The notes: generated by a model from the letters alone, not told the origin. A stretch of 64,000 nucleotides of DNA from Acinetobacter lwoffii (GCF_024129735.1 NZ_JAMXXK010000003.1:1-64000), one strand, 5' to 3'; counted from the first letter of the stretch, positions 9,601 to 19,701 are shown. Numbers and translations: made by a program.

Positions 9601-10386
9601 ATGACTCAGGCAGAATGGATGATGCTGTGGCTCTGTGCCGTCGCAGCCCTGCTGCATGGTTTAAGCGGCTTTGGCTTTCCTATGATGAGTACGGCTGTTC
9701 TGTCCAGCGCATATCCGCTTAGCATCGCGGTTACCCTTGTCATTCTGCCCTGTCTGCTGCTGAATCTGATCATGCTGAATGCTGACCCTGCGCATAGCCT
9801 GTTGAATAGTATTGGCTATTATATAAAACGTTATTGGCCATTAATGCTTAGTAGCCTGGTCGGCAGTGTACTCGGGGTCAAGCTATTACTTTGGCTAAAT
9901 GAGGCTTATTTAAAACTGTTATTGGGTCTGGTAATTATATTTTATGTCTTGGACCAGTTACGGGCACGCCCCTTACAAGTTAGTCCGCATATTTCCAGCA
10001 TGCTCTGTTTTGGTTTACTGGCCGGCATTATTGGAGGTGCAACCAATGCCATGGCACCTTTTCTGATGATGTATCTGATGAGTTGCCAACTCTCTAAAAC
10101 AGATATTGTCATTATCAGTAATCTCAATTTCATTGCCGGTAAACTGATCCAGCTGGTTTTACTGTTTCCAATTCTGATCACACTGGAAACCCATCAACAG
10201 CATATTCTGATCGGGATAAGCTTATTCGCCCTTGCTGGTGTCTGGATTGGAGGCAAAATACGCCATCGTTTATCTCAGCAACACTTCAAATGGATTGTCT
10301 TGGCTTTACTTTTCGGCTTGGGCCTGTATGCCTTCTGGCAAAGTACTGGATTATTGCAACAATCTGGTTATAGTATCTTTAAATAG
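9601..10386 (+). CDS. TauE/SafE-family permease
   Basis: A 261-residue, highly hydrophobic protein with about seven to eight membrane helices. It has the N-terminal LHGLSGFGFPMMS segment and the internal repeat LAGIIGGATNAMAPFL typical of the TauE/SafE (DUF81) family, proposed exporters of sulfite or organosulfur anions. The Gly-rich motif near residues 140-160 is the second half of the inverted repeat. There is no convincing Shine-Dalgarno before the ATG at 9601, so the exact start is less certain. The substrate cannot be told from sequence. The next gene is also an anion transporter but has its own ribosome binding site 82 bases downstream. Confidence 0.82.
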   Translation: MTQAEWMMLWLCAVAALLHGLSGFGFPMMSTAVLSSAYPLSIAVTLVILPCLLLNLIMLNADPAHSLLNSIGYYIKRYWPLMLSSLVGSVLGVKLLLWLNEAYLKLLLGLVIIFYVLDQLRARPLQVSPHISSMLCFGLLAGIIGGATNAMAPFLMMYLMSCQLSKTDIVIISNLNFIAGKLIQLVLLFPILITLETHQQHILIGISLFALAGVWIGGKIRHRLSQQHFKWIVLALLFGLGLYAFWQSTGLLQQSGYSIFK

Positions 10387-10468
10387 GATATTTTTTAAGC
10401 AAAACAAAATTACAAATTTAAAGCTAATATAAAAAATGATGTAAATAAACACCTTGCAAGGAGAGCAT

Positions 10469-11881
10469 ATGACTCAGACCAACCTAGCTACCCCGACCAA
10501 TGCCATGCCCAAAGGGCTGCTTAAAGGCTGGATTCTTATTTTTGTCGCAGCCATTGTAGCCTATGGCTTATATCTTTACCTGCCCTATGACCAGAATGCC
10601 AATAAAGGACTGGCCCTTTTAGCCTTTATCGGTATCTTATGGCTGACTGAAGCCATTCATATCACGATTACAGCTTTACTCATCCCCGTGATGGCGGTAT
10701 TGCTGGCCATGCCAATGGCCTCTGGTGAGGAACTGGTTCCGATTACCACACAAGCCGCTTTGGCCACTTTTGCCGATCCTGTCATTTTCCTGTTTTTTGG
10801 TGGTTTTGCGCTGGCAACGGCGTTGCATATCCAGAAACTGGACCGGAAAATTGCCATGTGGATCATCTCCATGTCCAGAGGGCATCTGGGCATTTCTGTA
10901 CTGGCGATTTTTGTGGTGACGGCGCTGCTGTCCATGTGGATTTCCAATACGGCGACTGCTGCCATGATGCTGCCTTTGGCCTTAGGCTTGCTTTCACATC
11001 TGGATGTCAGCAAGGATCGTAAAACTTTTGTCTTTATCCTGCTCGGCATTGCCTATTCGGCCAGTATTGGCGGACTGGGCACCATGGTCGGTTCACCTCC
11101 GAATGCCATTGCCGCCAAGGCACTTGGCTATGATTTTGCCGACTGGATGAAAATCGGCTTGCCGATGATGTTCATTATTCTTCCCGCCATGCTGGTCAGT
11201 TTATATCTGGTACTACGTCCAAAACTAAATCATAAAGTACAATTTGTGACCGAAGACATTCCCTGGACCGGCACCCGTATAGCCACCATGATCCTCTTTC
11301 TCTGTACTGCAATTGCCTGGATTTTCAGTAAAAAATTCACCGAAATTTTTGGTATTTCCCAGCCGGATACCTGGATTGCAATTTTGGCTGCCTGTATGGT
11401 GGTGATTCTGGGTACCGCAAGCTGGAAACAGATTGCAGAAAATACCGACTGGGGGGTCTTGTACCTATTTGGTGGTGGTCTGACCTTGAGTGCCATTCTG
11501 AAGGATTCAGGCAGTTCGCTGGTACTGGGTCAAACTCTGGCCAATGCCTTTGGTGATGCCTCCCCGCTGATGATTATTTTCGTAGTCGCTACTTTTATTA
11601 TCTTCCTGACTGAATTTACCAGTAATACCGCTTCGGCTGCCCTGCTAGTACCAGTATTTGCCGCAATTGCGGATCAGATGGGAATGCCCAAAGAAATTCT
11701 GGTGATCGTCATTGGTATTGGTGCTTCATGTGCCTTTATGCTGCCGGTAGCCACCCCACCAAATGCGATTGTTTTTGGAACCGGTCATATCCAGCAAAGC
11801 GAAATGATGAAAGTTGGTTTTGTGCTGAATATCATGTGTATCTTTATTATTTCACTGTTTATTTACTGGTTCTTTATTTAA
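10469..11881 (+). CDS. SLC13/DASS-family anion symporter
   Basis: An inner-membrane Na+-coupled (or H+-coupled) carrier for dicarboxylates or related anions. The two family signatures are visible: SNTATAAMMLP (residues about 160-170) and SNTASAALLVP (about 388-398), each the Ser-Asn-Thr substrate/sodium loop, with GSPPNAIAAKALG and VATPPNAIVFGTG as their partners. About 11-13 hydrophobic segments run through 470 residues, normal for the family. The start is chosen at 10469, because AAGGAG is 6 bases before that ATG; an upstream ATG at 10454 lacks one. The specific substrate (succinate, citrate, tartrate or another) is not determinable here. Confidence 0.87.
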   Translation: MTQTNLATPTNAMPKGLLKGWILIFVAAIVAYGLYLYLPYDQNANKGLALLAFIGILWLTEAIHITITALLIPVMAVLLAMPMASGEELVPITTQAALATFADPVIFLFFGGFALATALHIQKLDRKIAMWIISMSRGHLGISVLAIFVVTALLSMWISNTATAAMMLPLALGLLSHLDVSKDRKTFVFILLGIAYSASIGGLGTMVGSPPNAIAAKALGYDFADWMKIGLPMMFIILPAMLVSLYLVLRPKLNHKVQFVTEDIPWTGTRIATMILFLCTAIAWIFSKKFTEIFGISQPDTWIAILAACMVVILGTASWKQIAENTDWGVLYLFGGGLTLSAILKDSGSSLVLGQTLANAFGDASPLMIIFVVATFIIFLTEFTSNTASAALLVPVFAAIADQMGMPKEILVIVIGIGASCAFMLPVATPPNAIVFGTGHIQQSEMMKVGFVLNIMCIFIISLFIYWFFI

Positions 11882-11911
11882 TCATTACAGCTCTTAAACA
11901 TCACACCCTCT

Positions 11912-11937
11912 ACAAAGCACACTCCGGTGTGCTTTGT
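11912..11937 (+). terminator. Hairpin after DASS transporter
   Basis: A perfect 11-bp stem ACAAAGCACAC/GTGTGCTTTGT with a TCCG loop, 31 bases after the stop. No T-run follows, so termination may be weak or the hairpin may protect the 3' end. Confidence 0.6.
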
Positions 11938-12049
11938 CGTATCAATCGCCTATATGTTGAATCTTTCTCTCATCGAAAAATAATATGCTTTTAACAATGA
12001 TAAAGATAAAGTCTTTATATTAAAAACATCAAAAAGTAGCAGATAGATA

Positions 12050-12484
12050 GTGGACAGGATATTTCACTTAATCTCTCAACCGATCCAGAATTCCCCTTGG
12101 AAAATGACATTTAACCTCGCGCTTGCACCTCTGATCATAGCTGTAATTTTATTCCCTTATGCGCTATTTCATGAAGCCAGCTCTGGGATTTTCTCCATTT
12201 TCAAGAGCCTGTTTTCAGCGCTTTTTATTAGTTTTTTTGTCTGCCTGACTTACTGGGTGATGGTCTTTCCTTTTCTATGAGTGACTCACCTGCTGCTACG
12301 CTATTATCAGCTATTTAATATTATGACGATTTTAATGAGCTGCGTACTGGGAACCCTGATTCTGGCCTATATCTCGCATCCTTCAAGTGAAAATTTTAGT
12401 TCCCATTTTTTGTTTCTGCTGTGTTTTTCCCTGCCGATGGCACTATTTTACAGTTTTCTCAGCCGGCAAGCTGGCCAGAGTTGA
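12050..12484 (+). pseudogene. Small membrane protein broken by in-frame TGA
   Basis: One continuous frame encodes about 144 residues with four hydrophobic segments, interrupted once by TGA at 12278-12280. The frame reads ...VMVFPFL, stop, VTHLLLRYYQ..., and a Trp codon (TGG) at that site would give a seamless protein, so a G-to-A nonsense change is the simplest reading. The frame starts at a GTG (12050), with an in-frame TAG two codons upstream and no good ribosome binding site. The second half could restart from the GTG at 12281. I do not recognise the family. The alternatives are two separate short proteins or a sequencing error. Confidence 0.6.
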
Positions 12485-12521
12485 TCACACATGCTCTGTT
12501 AAATTCCGTTTTAATTCGGTT

Positions 12522-13631
12522 TTAAACTTTCATTTTAAAATGATTCAGCTCCTGATTCAGTGCGGCAATCATATCTGCCCGACTGATAATTCCCACCAAT
12601 TGCTGCTCGCTCACCACCGGAATATAGTTGAACGAACGCTCGACAAAATACGGCACCAGATCTTGAATGGGTTGTAAAGGCTGCACCGTAATTACCTTAC
12701 GGGTCATGATATGTTTGACCTGATGCTCCCAGCTGCTACGGACATCAGCCGCGCGCTTGAACCATTCCACCACCTGATACATTGCCAGTGTACCGACCAG
12801 TTGTTCATCGGCATTAACGACGGGCAGGCTCATCAGGTTCATTTGCTTGAACTTGTCCAATGCGTGCTGGATATCATCATTTTCATGCAGGGTTGCTACA
12901 TCCTTCGTCATAATATCCTGGCAGCTAAATTCATGTACCGCACGCGCATTGGCGCGGTTTTGTGCCTCCAGAATGATTTTTTGCAGGTCATATTCACTGA
13001 TATCCAGCAACTCGGTGCGCTGATCCAGCACTTCCTGAATATCCTGCGGTTGAATGGTGACTTTCTGGGTCGGCGTCGGATCCTTGGAACGAGTATTTAG
13101 TTGAGCTTGCTGCGGATAATCCTTGCCAATCATCCGGTTAAAGACAATGGCAATTACCATCAGTAAAATTGAATTGAGTAGTACCGGATAAAATACAAAG
13201 GCATAACCGAGTTCATGCACCGGCTGGCCGCCCAGCACTGCGGTAATGGCCACGGCGCCACTCGGTGGATGCAGGGAATCTGTGGTCATCATCAGGACAA
13301 TTGCCAAAGCCACGGCTACACTAAAAGCCTCAGTTGGACTGGCAATTAACAAGGCACAGCTCACGCCAATCACGGCAGCAATGGTGTTGCCGACCAGAAT
13401 ATTCCAGGGCTGCGCCAGAGGGCTGGCCGGCACAGCAAACAGCAATACCGAAGATGCACCCATCGGGGCAATATACCAGGCTTCAAAATCCCCCAGAATC
13501 CATAAACTCAACAAGGACGAGACGACCAAACCCAATAGTGCTCCAGCTCCGCAGAGCAGACGGTCTTTAAGTGGCAGGACTTTGAAATTCGGTTTTAAGG
13601 TATTGAGCCAGTCGAGATGGGAGTGAAACAC
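12522..13631 (-). CDS. HPP-family membrane protein with CBS pair
   Basis: The N-terminal half is an HPP transmembrane domain with about four to five helices and the family hallmark DSLHPPSGAVA near residue 120. HPP proteins have been linked to nitrite transport in cyanobacteria and chloroplasts. The C-terminal half (about residues 240-365) holds two CBS modules (DIMTKDVATLHENDD and HIMTRKVITVQPLQP), which usually bind adenine nucleotides and regulate the attached membrane part. A charged linker rich in Gln and Thr joins them. Length 369 fits HPP-CBS fusions. It is transcribed away from the transglutaminase gene. The function in Acinetobacter is not established. Confidence 0.85.
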   Translation of the reverse strand: MFHSHLDWLNTLKPNFKVLPLKDRLLCGAGALLGLVVSSLLSLWILGDFEAWYIAPMGASSVLLFAVPASPLAQPWNILVGNTIAAVIGVSCALLIASPTEAFSVAVALAIVLMMTTDSLHPPSGAVAITAVLGGQPVHELGYAFVFYPVLLNSILLMVIAIVFNRMIGKDYPQQAQLNTRSKDPTPTQKVTIQPQDIQEVLDQRTELLDISEYDLQKIILEAQNRANARAVHEFSCQDIMTKDVATLHENDDIQHALDKFKQMNLMSLPVVNADEQLVGTLAMYQVVEWFKRAADVRSSWEHQVKHIMTRKVITVQPLQPIQDLVPYFVERSFNYIPVVSEQQLVGIISRADMIAALNQELNHFKMKV

Positions 13632-13884
13632 AGTGCGCCTGATCTTATTGTTTATAGATTTTGGGCATTATAGAACCAAGCCAGATGAAAGGCATCTGTG
13701 TTTTACATCTTTTCATCATTCGCGAACGCAGGCTTTTTAAAACAATATTTCGCTTAGCTTAAAATACTCAACCAGATTTTTTTATAAGGGCTGCGCTATC
13801 TCCGCCCACCTCTGGAATGGAAAAAATCCTTTTAAGCCATTTCACTTAGATATCTCTTAGATCACTTTTATTACGGCCTATCAT

Positions 13885-14682
13885 TCATTCAGGTTGAATC
13901 AATGGCTGGATTTTTAACAGCTCGACCTCACCATAATAGGTTGAAAATGCCACATCTCCGGCATCGATTCCAGTGCCGATCCGAATGAGATTTTCGACTG
14001 GAGCCAAACGGGTCGGATCAAACTGCACCCAGCCACCGTCTAAATAGGCTTCAAAAATGGCATGAAAATCGGGTAAAAACTTTTCAATTTCCACATAACC
14101 GACCACCATGCGTGCCGGAATTCCCAAGGCACGGCATAGGGCAATGCCTAAATGGGCAAAGTCACGACATACGCCTGCACGATGCACCAGTACATCTGTG
14201 GCAGTGGTAAATTGGTCGGAACTACCAGACACATAAAAAATATTGTTATAAATCCACTGTTCAATCGCCTTGACCCGCGTATAGCCCGGTGTCATCCAGC
14301 CAAATGAGCGTTTCGCCATTTCCAGTAATAAATCTGAATTGCAATAACGGCTGGCCAGCAAATAAGGCAAGACTTCATCGGGCAGCTCAGGAATGGCTAC
14401 TTCTTTCAGACCTTGCTGAAGCTCAAGAGAGAGACTCGGTTGACGAACCACTGTCGCCGCATAATTCAGCTCAAAAGCGTCACAGGGTTCAACCTGTAGC
14501 CGAACATGACGGTTTTGATGCTGAGCATCCTGAAATTCATGCCATGCTACGGGCAGATTAAAGCTGAGTTTTTCTTCGAGAATATTCTGATCGGAATGAT
14601 GTGCTACCTGAAGCATAAAAATAAATTCTGTCGGTTGCACGACCTTGTATTTTAAATAGCATTGAATTTTGTAAGTGGTCAT
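13885..14682 (-). CDS. Transglutaminase-like protein
   Basis: The core is a transglutaminase-like (papain-fold) domain. The catalytic Cys lies in RAGVCRDFAHLGIALCRALG (about residues 170-190), the His in FHAIFEAYL, and the Asp in WVQFDPTR. An N-terminal beta-rich region of about 100 residues precedes it. Bacterial members of this family are thought to act as cysteine proteases or amidases; the substrate is unknown. The start at 14682 has AAGGAA 5 bases upstream. The gene is divergent from glyQ. A C-terminal stretch (YYGEVELLKIQPLIQP) ends the protein without a membrane anchor or signal peptide, so a cytoplasmic location is likely. Confidence 0.85.
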   Translation of the reverse strand: MTTYKIQCYLKYKVVQPTEFIFMLQVAHHSDQNILEEKLSFNLPVAWHEFQDAQHQNRHVRLQVEPCDAFELNYAATVVRQPSLSLELQQGLKEVAIPELPDEVLPYLLASRYCNSDLLLEMAKRSFGWMTPGYTRVKAIEQWIYNNIFYVSGSSDQFTTATDVLVHRAGVCRDFAHLGIALCRALGIPARMVVGYVEIEKFLPDFHAIFEAYLDGGWVQFDPTRLAPVENLIRIGTGIDAGDVAFSTYYGEVELLKIQPLIQPE

Positions 14683-14994
14683 GAAGTTCCTTATTTTTAA
14701 GCATTATTATATTGCGTGAATATTAAACCAATTTTAGAGTCGCAATCGTATGAGATCCGTTGAACTTTATGACTCTCCGGTTAACAGCATGCCATACATC
14801 TGATTTATTCCTGATTTTCAGATCAGCCTGTATCGACCAGCAAAGCTAAAATCGCAGTAAGCCTCTAAATGTCGCGTATCCTTTAAGCTTGTTTTATTTT
14901 TTTCAGAAAAGTATCCCTACATTAACCCTTTGCCACTCCCCTGCAAAGTCCTTATAATTGAGCACAATTTTTCTCTAATTTTAAGTGGATGACC
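14683..14994. other. Divergent spacer, transglutaminase/glyQ
   Basis: A 312-base spacer without a gene. The glyQ promoter lies at its right end. I see no T-box-like structure or other riboswitch in it. Confidence 0.6.
14930..14958 (+). promoter_or_regulatory. glyQS promoter
   Basis: TTGCCA (14930-14935), a 17-base spacer and TATAAT (14953-14958), a near-consensus sigma-70 promoter 36 bases before the glyQ start. Confidence 0.85.
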
Positions 14995-15978
14995 ATGAGT
15001 CGCGCCATATCGCATATTGATACCTTCCAAGGCTTAATTCTTGCCTTACAAACTTACTGGGCGGAGCAAGGCTGCGTCATTTTGCAACCTTATGATATGG
15101 AAATGGGTGCAGGGACATTCCACACTGCGACTTTCCTTCGTGCACTGGGTCCTGAAACCTGGAATGCCGCTTATGTTCAACCGTCACGCCGTCCGAAAGA
15201 TGGCCGTTATGGTGAAAACCCGAACCGTTTGCAACATTATTACCAATTCCAGGTGGTGCTTAAGCCAAACCCGGATAACATCCAGCAGCTTTATCTTGAT
15301 TCATTAAAAGCGATCGGTATTGACCCACTGGTACACGACATTCGTTTCGTAGAAGATAACTGGGAATCTCCAACACTGGGCGCTTGGGGCTTAGGTTGGG
15401 AAGTTTGGCTCAATGGCATGGAAGTGACGCAGTTCACTTACTTCCAGCAAGTCGGTGGTGTTGAATGCTACCCTGTGACTGGCGAAATCACGTATGGTCT
15501 TGAGCGTCTTGCCATGTACTTGCAAGGTGTAGACTCAGTTTACGATTTGGTTTGGACCAAAGGTCAGTTCGGTACGGTGACTTATGGCGATGTGTTCCAT
15601 CAAAATGAAGTGGAACAATCGACCTATAACTTCGAATATGCCAACGTTGAAAAAATGTTTGAATTGTTCGATTTCTACGAAGCTGAAGCAACACGTTTGA
15701 TCGAAGCGAAACTTCCACTTCCTGCATATGAGCAAGTCGTGAAAGCATCACACAGCTTCAACTTATTGGATGCGCGTGGCGCGATTTCTGTGACTGAACG
15801 TCAGCGTTACATTTTACGTGTACGTACATTGGCACGTTCTATTGCGACCAGCTATGTAGCAGCACGTGCGGAACTTGGTTTCCCAATGGCTGAACCTGCA
15901 TTACGTGATGAAGTGTTGGCACAATTAAAAGCGCAAGTTGAAGCAGAAGCGAAAGAAGCAAACAAGGAGAGCAAATAA
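14995..15978 (+). CDS. glyQ: Glycyl-tRNA synthetase alpha subunit
   Basis: The catalytic alpha subunit of the bacterial alpha2beta2 glycyl-tRNA synthetase, a class II enzyme that charges tRNA-Gly. Typical segments are [17 protein letters not shown], the motif-2-like [19 protein letters not shown], and [18 protein letters not shown]. Length about 327 residues is slightly above E. coli GlyQ (303) because of a charged Ala/Lys/Glu-rich tail. I choose the ATG at 14995 over 14989 because AAGTGG is 6 bases before the former and abuts the latter. The stop overlaps the glyS start by one base, so the two are translationally coupled. Confidence 0.96.
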   Translation: MSRAISHIDTFQGLILALQTYWAEQGCVILQPYDMEMGAGTFHTATFLRALGPETWNAAYVQPSRRPKDGRYGENPNRLQHYYQFQVVLKPNPDNIQQLYLDSLKAIGIDPLVHDIRFVEDNWESPTLGAWGLGWEVWLNGMEVTQFTYFQQVGGVECYPVTGEITYGLERLAMYLQGVDSVYDLVWTKGQFGTVTYGDVFHQNEVEQSTYNFEYANVEKMFELFDFYEAEATRLIEAKLPLPAYEQVVKASHSFNLLDARGAISVTERQRYILRVRTLARSIATSYVAARAELGFPMAEPALRDEVLAQLKAQVEAEAKEANKESK

Positions 15979-18047
15979 TGTCTAAACATACCGTTTTGTT
16001 CGAATTGGGTTGTGAAGAACTTCCACCAAAAAGCCTGAAAAAATTACGTGATGCCTTACATGCAGAAACAGTAAAAGGCTTAAAAGATGCTGGTCTTGTT
16101 TTTGATTCAATCGAAGCCTATGCAGCACCTCGTCGTCTTGCACTTAAAATTGTCAATGTTGATGCTGCACAAGCAGACACACAAAAACGTTTTGACGGCC
16201 CTGCCAAACAGGCAGCCTTTGATGCTGAAGGCAACCCGACGAAAGCACTTGAAGGCTTTATGCGTGGTCAAGGCATCACGGTTGATCAAGTATCAACTTT
16301 CCAAGCAGGTAAAGTTGAAAAAGTCTGCTACCTAAAAGACGTAAAAGGTCAAAGCCTTGACGTTTTACTGCCACAAATTTTACAAAATGCTTTGGACAAT
16401 CTTCCAATCGCAAAACGTATGCGTTCTGCTGCTAGCCGTACTGAATTCGTGCGTCCTGTAAAATGGGTTGTGTTGTTAAAAGACAACGATGTGGTTGATG
16501 CAACAATTCAAGATCACAAAGCCGGTAACGTCACTTACGGTCATCGTTTCCACGCGCCAGAAGCAATTACTTTAACGCACGCTGACGAATACTTAGCGAA
16601 GTTAAAAGCAGCTCACGTTGTGGCGTCATTTGAAGAACGTCAAGCCATCATTGATGGTCAAGTCAAAGCGCTTGCTGATGAAGTCAATGCCATTGCGATT
16701 GTACCAAGCGATCTTCGTGACGAAGTGACTGCATTGGTTGAATGGCCTGTTGCGCTTCGTGCAAGCTTCGAAGAACGCTTCCTTGCAGTTCCTCAAGAAG
16801 CATTGATCACCACGATGCAGGACAACCAAAAGTACTTCTGTTTGGTAAATGCTGACAATAAACTTCAACCGTACTTCATTACTGTGTCAAACATTGAGTC
16901 GAAAGACCCGACACAAATTATTGAAGGTAACGAGAAAGTGGTTCGTCCACGTTTGTCTGATGCTGAATTCTTCTTCTTGCAAGATCAAAAGCAACCGCTT
17001 GCATCTCGTAAAGAGAAATTGGCAAACATGGTATTCCAAGCAGAATTGGGTACGCTTTGGAACAAGTCTGAACGTATTGCAAAACTCGCTGTTGCACTTG
17101 CGCCAATTACCGGTGCGAATCCTCAAGATGCTGAAAAAGCTGCACTGCTTGCAAAATGCGATTTAACTTCTGAGCTTGTGGGTGAATTCCCAGAACTTCA
17201 AGGCATCGCGGGGACTTACTACGCACGTCTTGAAGGTGAAAATGATGAAGTGGCTGAGTCTTTGGGTGAGCAATATTTACCTAAATTTGCAGGTGATGTT
17301 TTACCAAAAACGAAGACAGGTACAACGATTGCCCTTGCGGATCGTTTAGACACGCTCACAGGTATTTTCGGTATTGGTCAAGCACCTACAGGTTCTAAAG
17401 ACCCGTTTGCACTGCGTCGCTCTGCGATTGGTATTTTACGTCTGGTAACTGAAAACGAGCTTGATGTTTCAATCGAAGATTTGATCAAACTTGCACTTGC
17501 TGCTTATGGCGATGTATTGAAAGATCACGACAAGACTTTGGCAGATGCTGTTGCATTCCTTGAAGGTCGTTACCGTGCGAAATACGAAGACCAAGGCGTT
17601 GCGGTTGATGTGATTCAAGCTGTTCAAGCGCTTTCACCAAAATCTCCGCTTGATTTTGACAAGCGTGTAAATGCAGTTAATCACTTCCGTGCATTGCCTG
17701 AAGCGGCTGCGCTTGCTGCTGCCAACAAGCGTGTTGCGAATATTTTAGCGAAAGAAGCGACACCTGAAGGTGCTGTGGTTGAAGCAAACCTGGTTGAAGA
17801 TGCTGAAAAAGCTTTATTCGCTGAACTTGCGAAAATTGCGCCTCAAGTTGAACCGTTATTTGCTGCGAAAGACTACACTGCTGCCTTGTCTGCACTTGCT
17901 GCACTTCGTGCGCCAGTCGATGCATTCTTTGATGGCGTCATGGTGATGGCTGATGATGCTGACCTGAAAGCAAACCGTTTACGTATGCTTGCACAGCTTC
18001 GTGACTTGTTCACGAAAGTGGCTGATATTTCAGTGCTTCAACATTAA
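15978..18047 (+). CDS. glyS: Glycyl-tRNA synthetase beta subunit
   Basis: This is the tRNA-binding beta subunit of the tetrameric enzyme. The start [17 protein letters not shown] is the family hallmark, and other conserved stretches are [31 protein letters not shown] and [14 protein letters not shown]. The C-terminal part carries an anticodon-binding-like helical domain ([11 protein letters not shown] near 655). Length 689 equals that of E. coli GlyS. AGGAGAGC lies just before the start, inside glyQ. The pair ends at a strong terminator and forms a closed two-gene operon. Confidence 0.97.
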   Translation: MSKHTVLFELGCEELPPKSLKKLRDALHAETVKGLKDAGLVFDSIEAYAAPRRLALKIVNVDAAQADTQKRFDGPAKQAAFDAEGNPTKALEGFMRGQGITVDQVSTFQAGKVEKVCYLKDVKGQSLDVLLPQILQNALDNLPIAKRMRSAASRTEFVRPVKWVVLLKDNDVVDATIQDHKAGNVTYGHRFHAPEAITLTHADEYLAKLKAAHVVASFEERQAIIDGQVKALADEVNAIAIVPSDLRDEVTALVEWPVALRASFEERFLAVPQEALITTMQDNQKYFCLVNADNKLQPYFITVSNIESKDPTQIIEGNEKVVRPRLSDAEFFFLQDQKQPLASRKEKLANMVFQAELGTLWNKSERIAKLAVALAPITGANPQDAEKAALLAKCDLTSELVGEFPELQGIAGTYYARLEGENDEVAESLGEQYLPKFAGDVLPKTKTGTTIALADRLDTLTGIFGIGQAPTGSKDPFALRRSAIGILRLVTENELDVSIEDLIKLALAAYGDVLKDHDKTLADAVAFLEGRYRAKYEDQGVAVDVIQAVQALSPKSPLDFDKRVNAVNHFRALPEAAALAAANKRVANILAKEATPEGAVVEANLVEDAEKALFAELAKIAPQVEPLFAAKDYTAALSALAALRAPVDAFFDGVMVMADDADLKANRLRMLAQLRDLFTKVADISVLQH

Positions 18048-18061
18048 GCTCTGATTGAAAT

Positions 18062-18090
18062 AAAAAACCCGCTTTAAAGCGGGTTTTTTT
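18062..18090 (+). terminator. glyQS terminator
   Basis: AAACCCGCTTT/AAAGCGGGTTT followed by Ts, 15 bases after the glyS stop. Confidence 0.93.
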
Positions 18091-18145
18091 ATGATTTTAC
18101 CCTAAACTTATGATATAAAAATTTTATTTCTGATAACAATTCAAT

Positions 18146-18673
18146 ATGATAGATAATAATTTTACGGAAGATATAGAGAAAGACCCAAACCGAATAGCTG
18201 GGGGTAAGGTGATTTATCCTAGTCTATTAGCTCCTGGTATTCATAAGATATCCCTAGAAACACTAGAACAAACTGTACTTGTCCCCTTTCAGGATAAAAG
18301 AACACGTTCTAACCTCTGCAACCGCCTAAGAGCCTTAATTCAAGAATTAGAAACATATCAAGTTGAAATGATCATTTGGTTAGATGGATCATTTTGTTCA
18401 AAAAAGCCTCATCCTAGTGACATTGATATAGTTTTATTTCTAAATGAAGAAGACCTTAATAAACTTTCATCTAAAAAATATAATGAATTACTTTCATATC
18501 TAGAAAATCGTAATACAATTCGCGCCCGATATGGCTGTGATCTATTTTTTAATACTATGAGTGATGAAGGTCGCTATCATTACTGGCGCAGTCTTTTCAG
18601 TTTTAATCAACTATCTGAAGCTAAAGGTTTCATTCAACTTCGAGTTAACTCCCATGAATATCTCTACTCTTGA
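18146..18673 (+). CDS. Pol-beta-type nucleotidyltransferase, DUF6932-like
   Basis: The 175-residue protein has a minimal nucleotidyltransferase core: DGS (G81, S82), then DID (D92, D94) after a nine-residue spacer, and a third acidic residue in YGCDLFF (D132). All three metal-binding acids are present, so it is probably active on an NTP. The order (an N-terminal PGIHKISLETLEQ segment, a helix, then the GS/DID core) resembles the uncharacterised DUF6932 family as I remember it. The target is unknown. Related small nucleotidyltransferases act as antitoxins (MNT type), AMPylating enzymes or defence effectors. The stop overlaps the next gene by 20 bases. The pair is visibly richer in A and T than glyS, which suggests acquisition. 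No clear promoter or Shine-Dalgarno was found. Confidence 0.75.
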   Translation: MIDNNFTEDIEKDPNRIAGGKVIYPSLLAPGIHKISLETLEQTVLVPFQDKRTRSNLCNRLRALIQELETYQVEMIIWLDGSFCSKKPHPSDIDIVLFLNEEDLNKLSSKKYNELLSYLENRNTIRARYGCDLFFNTMSDEGRYHYWRSLFSFNQLSEAKGFIQLRVNSHEYLYS

Positions 18674-19568
18674 AGAACAAATATATTTAGCTGAAGAAAT
18701 TATAAAAAAGGATAGTGAAACCCTAGATGAAAATGATCGCTTCAAAGTAGCTTCATTTAACTCTTTTAAAGACCACTTAGCCAACCTAAGAAAGCAACTT
18801 TATGATCTGCAACTTCGTAGAGAAAAAGAAATTCTAGAAGTTCGTTTTATTGGCGAGAAAGCTCACAATGGATCATTGCCTTTAATTTTACATGCCGCTT
18901 TATCAAAGGGATTAGCTGAAAGCTTAATTACTCTTTCAACGAAAGTTCGTACCCCTAAAAAGCATGCTGATTATGTCAATCAATCTGAATTAGATCTTCG
19001 CTTAGCTAATATCGTTTCAGGTTCGACAAAATTTATTCTTAGTTTAGAAATTCAACCAGATCTTTTTGGTTGGAGTCTGTCGCAAAATACTCTTAGTCAA
19101 TGGTTTGGTTTTTTTGAATCATTAGACCATCCTGAAGAAAATCAGGAAGTTTTCTCAATCATGGGGAATAAAGGTATATCAAGTATTAAATCAATGCTTA
19201 ATGCTTTAAAAAGCAATAATCTTGACTTCGAGCTGAATTGGAATTCTCATCTAAATAAAAACCACCATTGGATGGGCAGTTCACAAAAAATTGAAAAGGC
19301 TTTAAATTTTTTAAATGAATTAGAAATCCAAGAACCTTTGCTATGTGAAATTTCAGGATTAATTCAAAGTCTTGATAGATCAGGAAAAATTAATATCATT
19401 GATGATAATAAAAAAAATTATCGTATAAGATTGGAAAAATCTGTTTTATCCGAAATAGAAAAATTACGGATTAATCAATATGTAACATTAAGAGTAATGA
19501 AACATATCAGCCATCACCCCACATTTGATAAAATTATTGAAAACTATGATTTTATTGAAATAATCTAA
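18654..19568 (+). CDS. Unknown protein paired with nucleotidyltransferase
   Basis: I do not recognise this 304-residue protein. Three parts can be seen: an N-terminal charged helical stretch with coiled-coil character (about 5-62, TLEEQIYLAEEIIKK onward); a central helical domain beginning VRFIGEKAHNGSLPLILHAAL (two parts, about 63-105); and a C-terminal strand-rich region (about 220-304, LLCEISGLIQSLDRSGKINI then NQYVTLRVMKHI), which could form a small OB-like barrel. No signal peptide or membrane helix. The ATG at 18654 is chosen: it gives a short overlap with the upstream gene, while an earlier start at 18561 would overlap by 113 bases. The overlap implies coupled translation, hence a joint function with the nucleotidyltransferase. 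AT-rich codon use matches its partner and not the flanking genes. Confidence 0.75.
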   Translation: MNISTLEEQIYLAEEIIKKDSETLDENDRFKVASFNSFKDHLANLRKQLYDLQLRREKEILEVRFIGEKAHNGSLPLILHAALSKGLAESLITLSTKVRTPKKHADYVNQSELDLRLANIVSGSTKFILSLEIQPDLFGWSLSQNTLSQWFGFFESLDHPEENQEVFSIMGNKGISSIKSMLNALKSNNLDFELNWNSHLNKNHHWMGSSQKIEKALNFLNELEIQEPLLCEISGLIQSLDRSGKINIIDDNKKNYRIRLEKSVLSEIEKLRINQYVTLRVMKHISHHPTFDKIIENYDFIEII

Positions 19569-19701
19569 ACGAATTCATCCTATATATCTTTATAAAGATG
19601 TCTACATGAATACGATTAGTACTAGATCTAATTAAAGATATGGTTATCCCTTTTGCAATTCCCTATACTCAACCTAACAACACTCAACAAGAAAGAATCA
19701 T

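Noticed and set aside
12281..12484. Second short membrane gene starting at GTG
   Set aside because: It is in frame with the preceding one and better explained as the 3' half of an interrupted gene.
18561..19568. Longer version of the partner gene starting at 18561
   Set aside because: The extra 31 residues overlap the nucleotidyltransferase by 113 bases and would add an unrelated hydrophobic segment.
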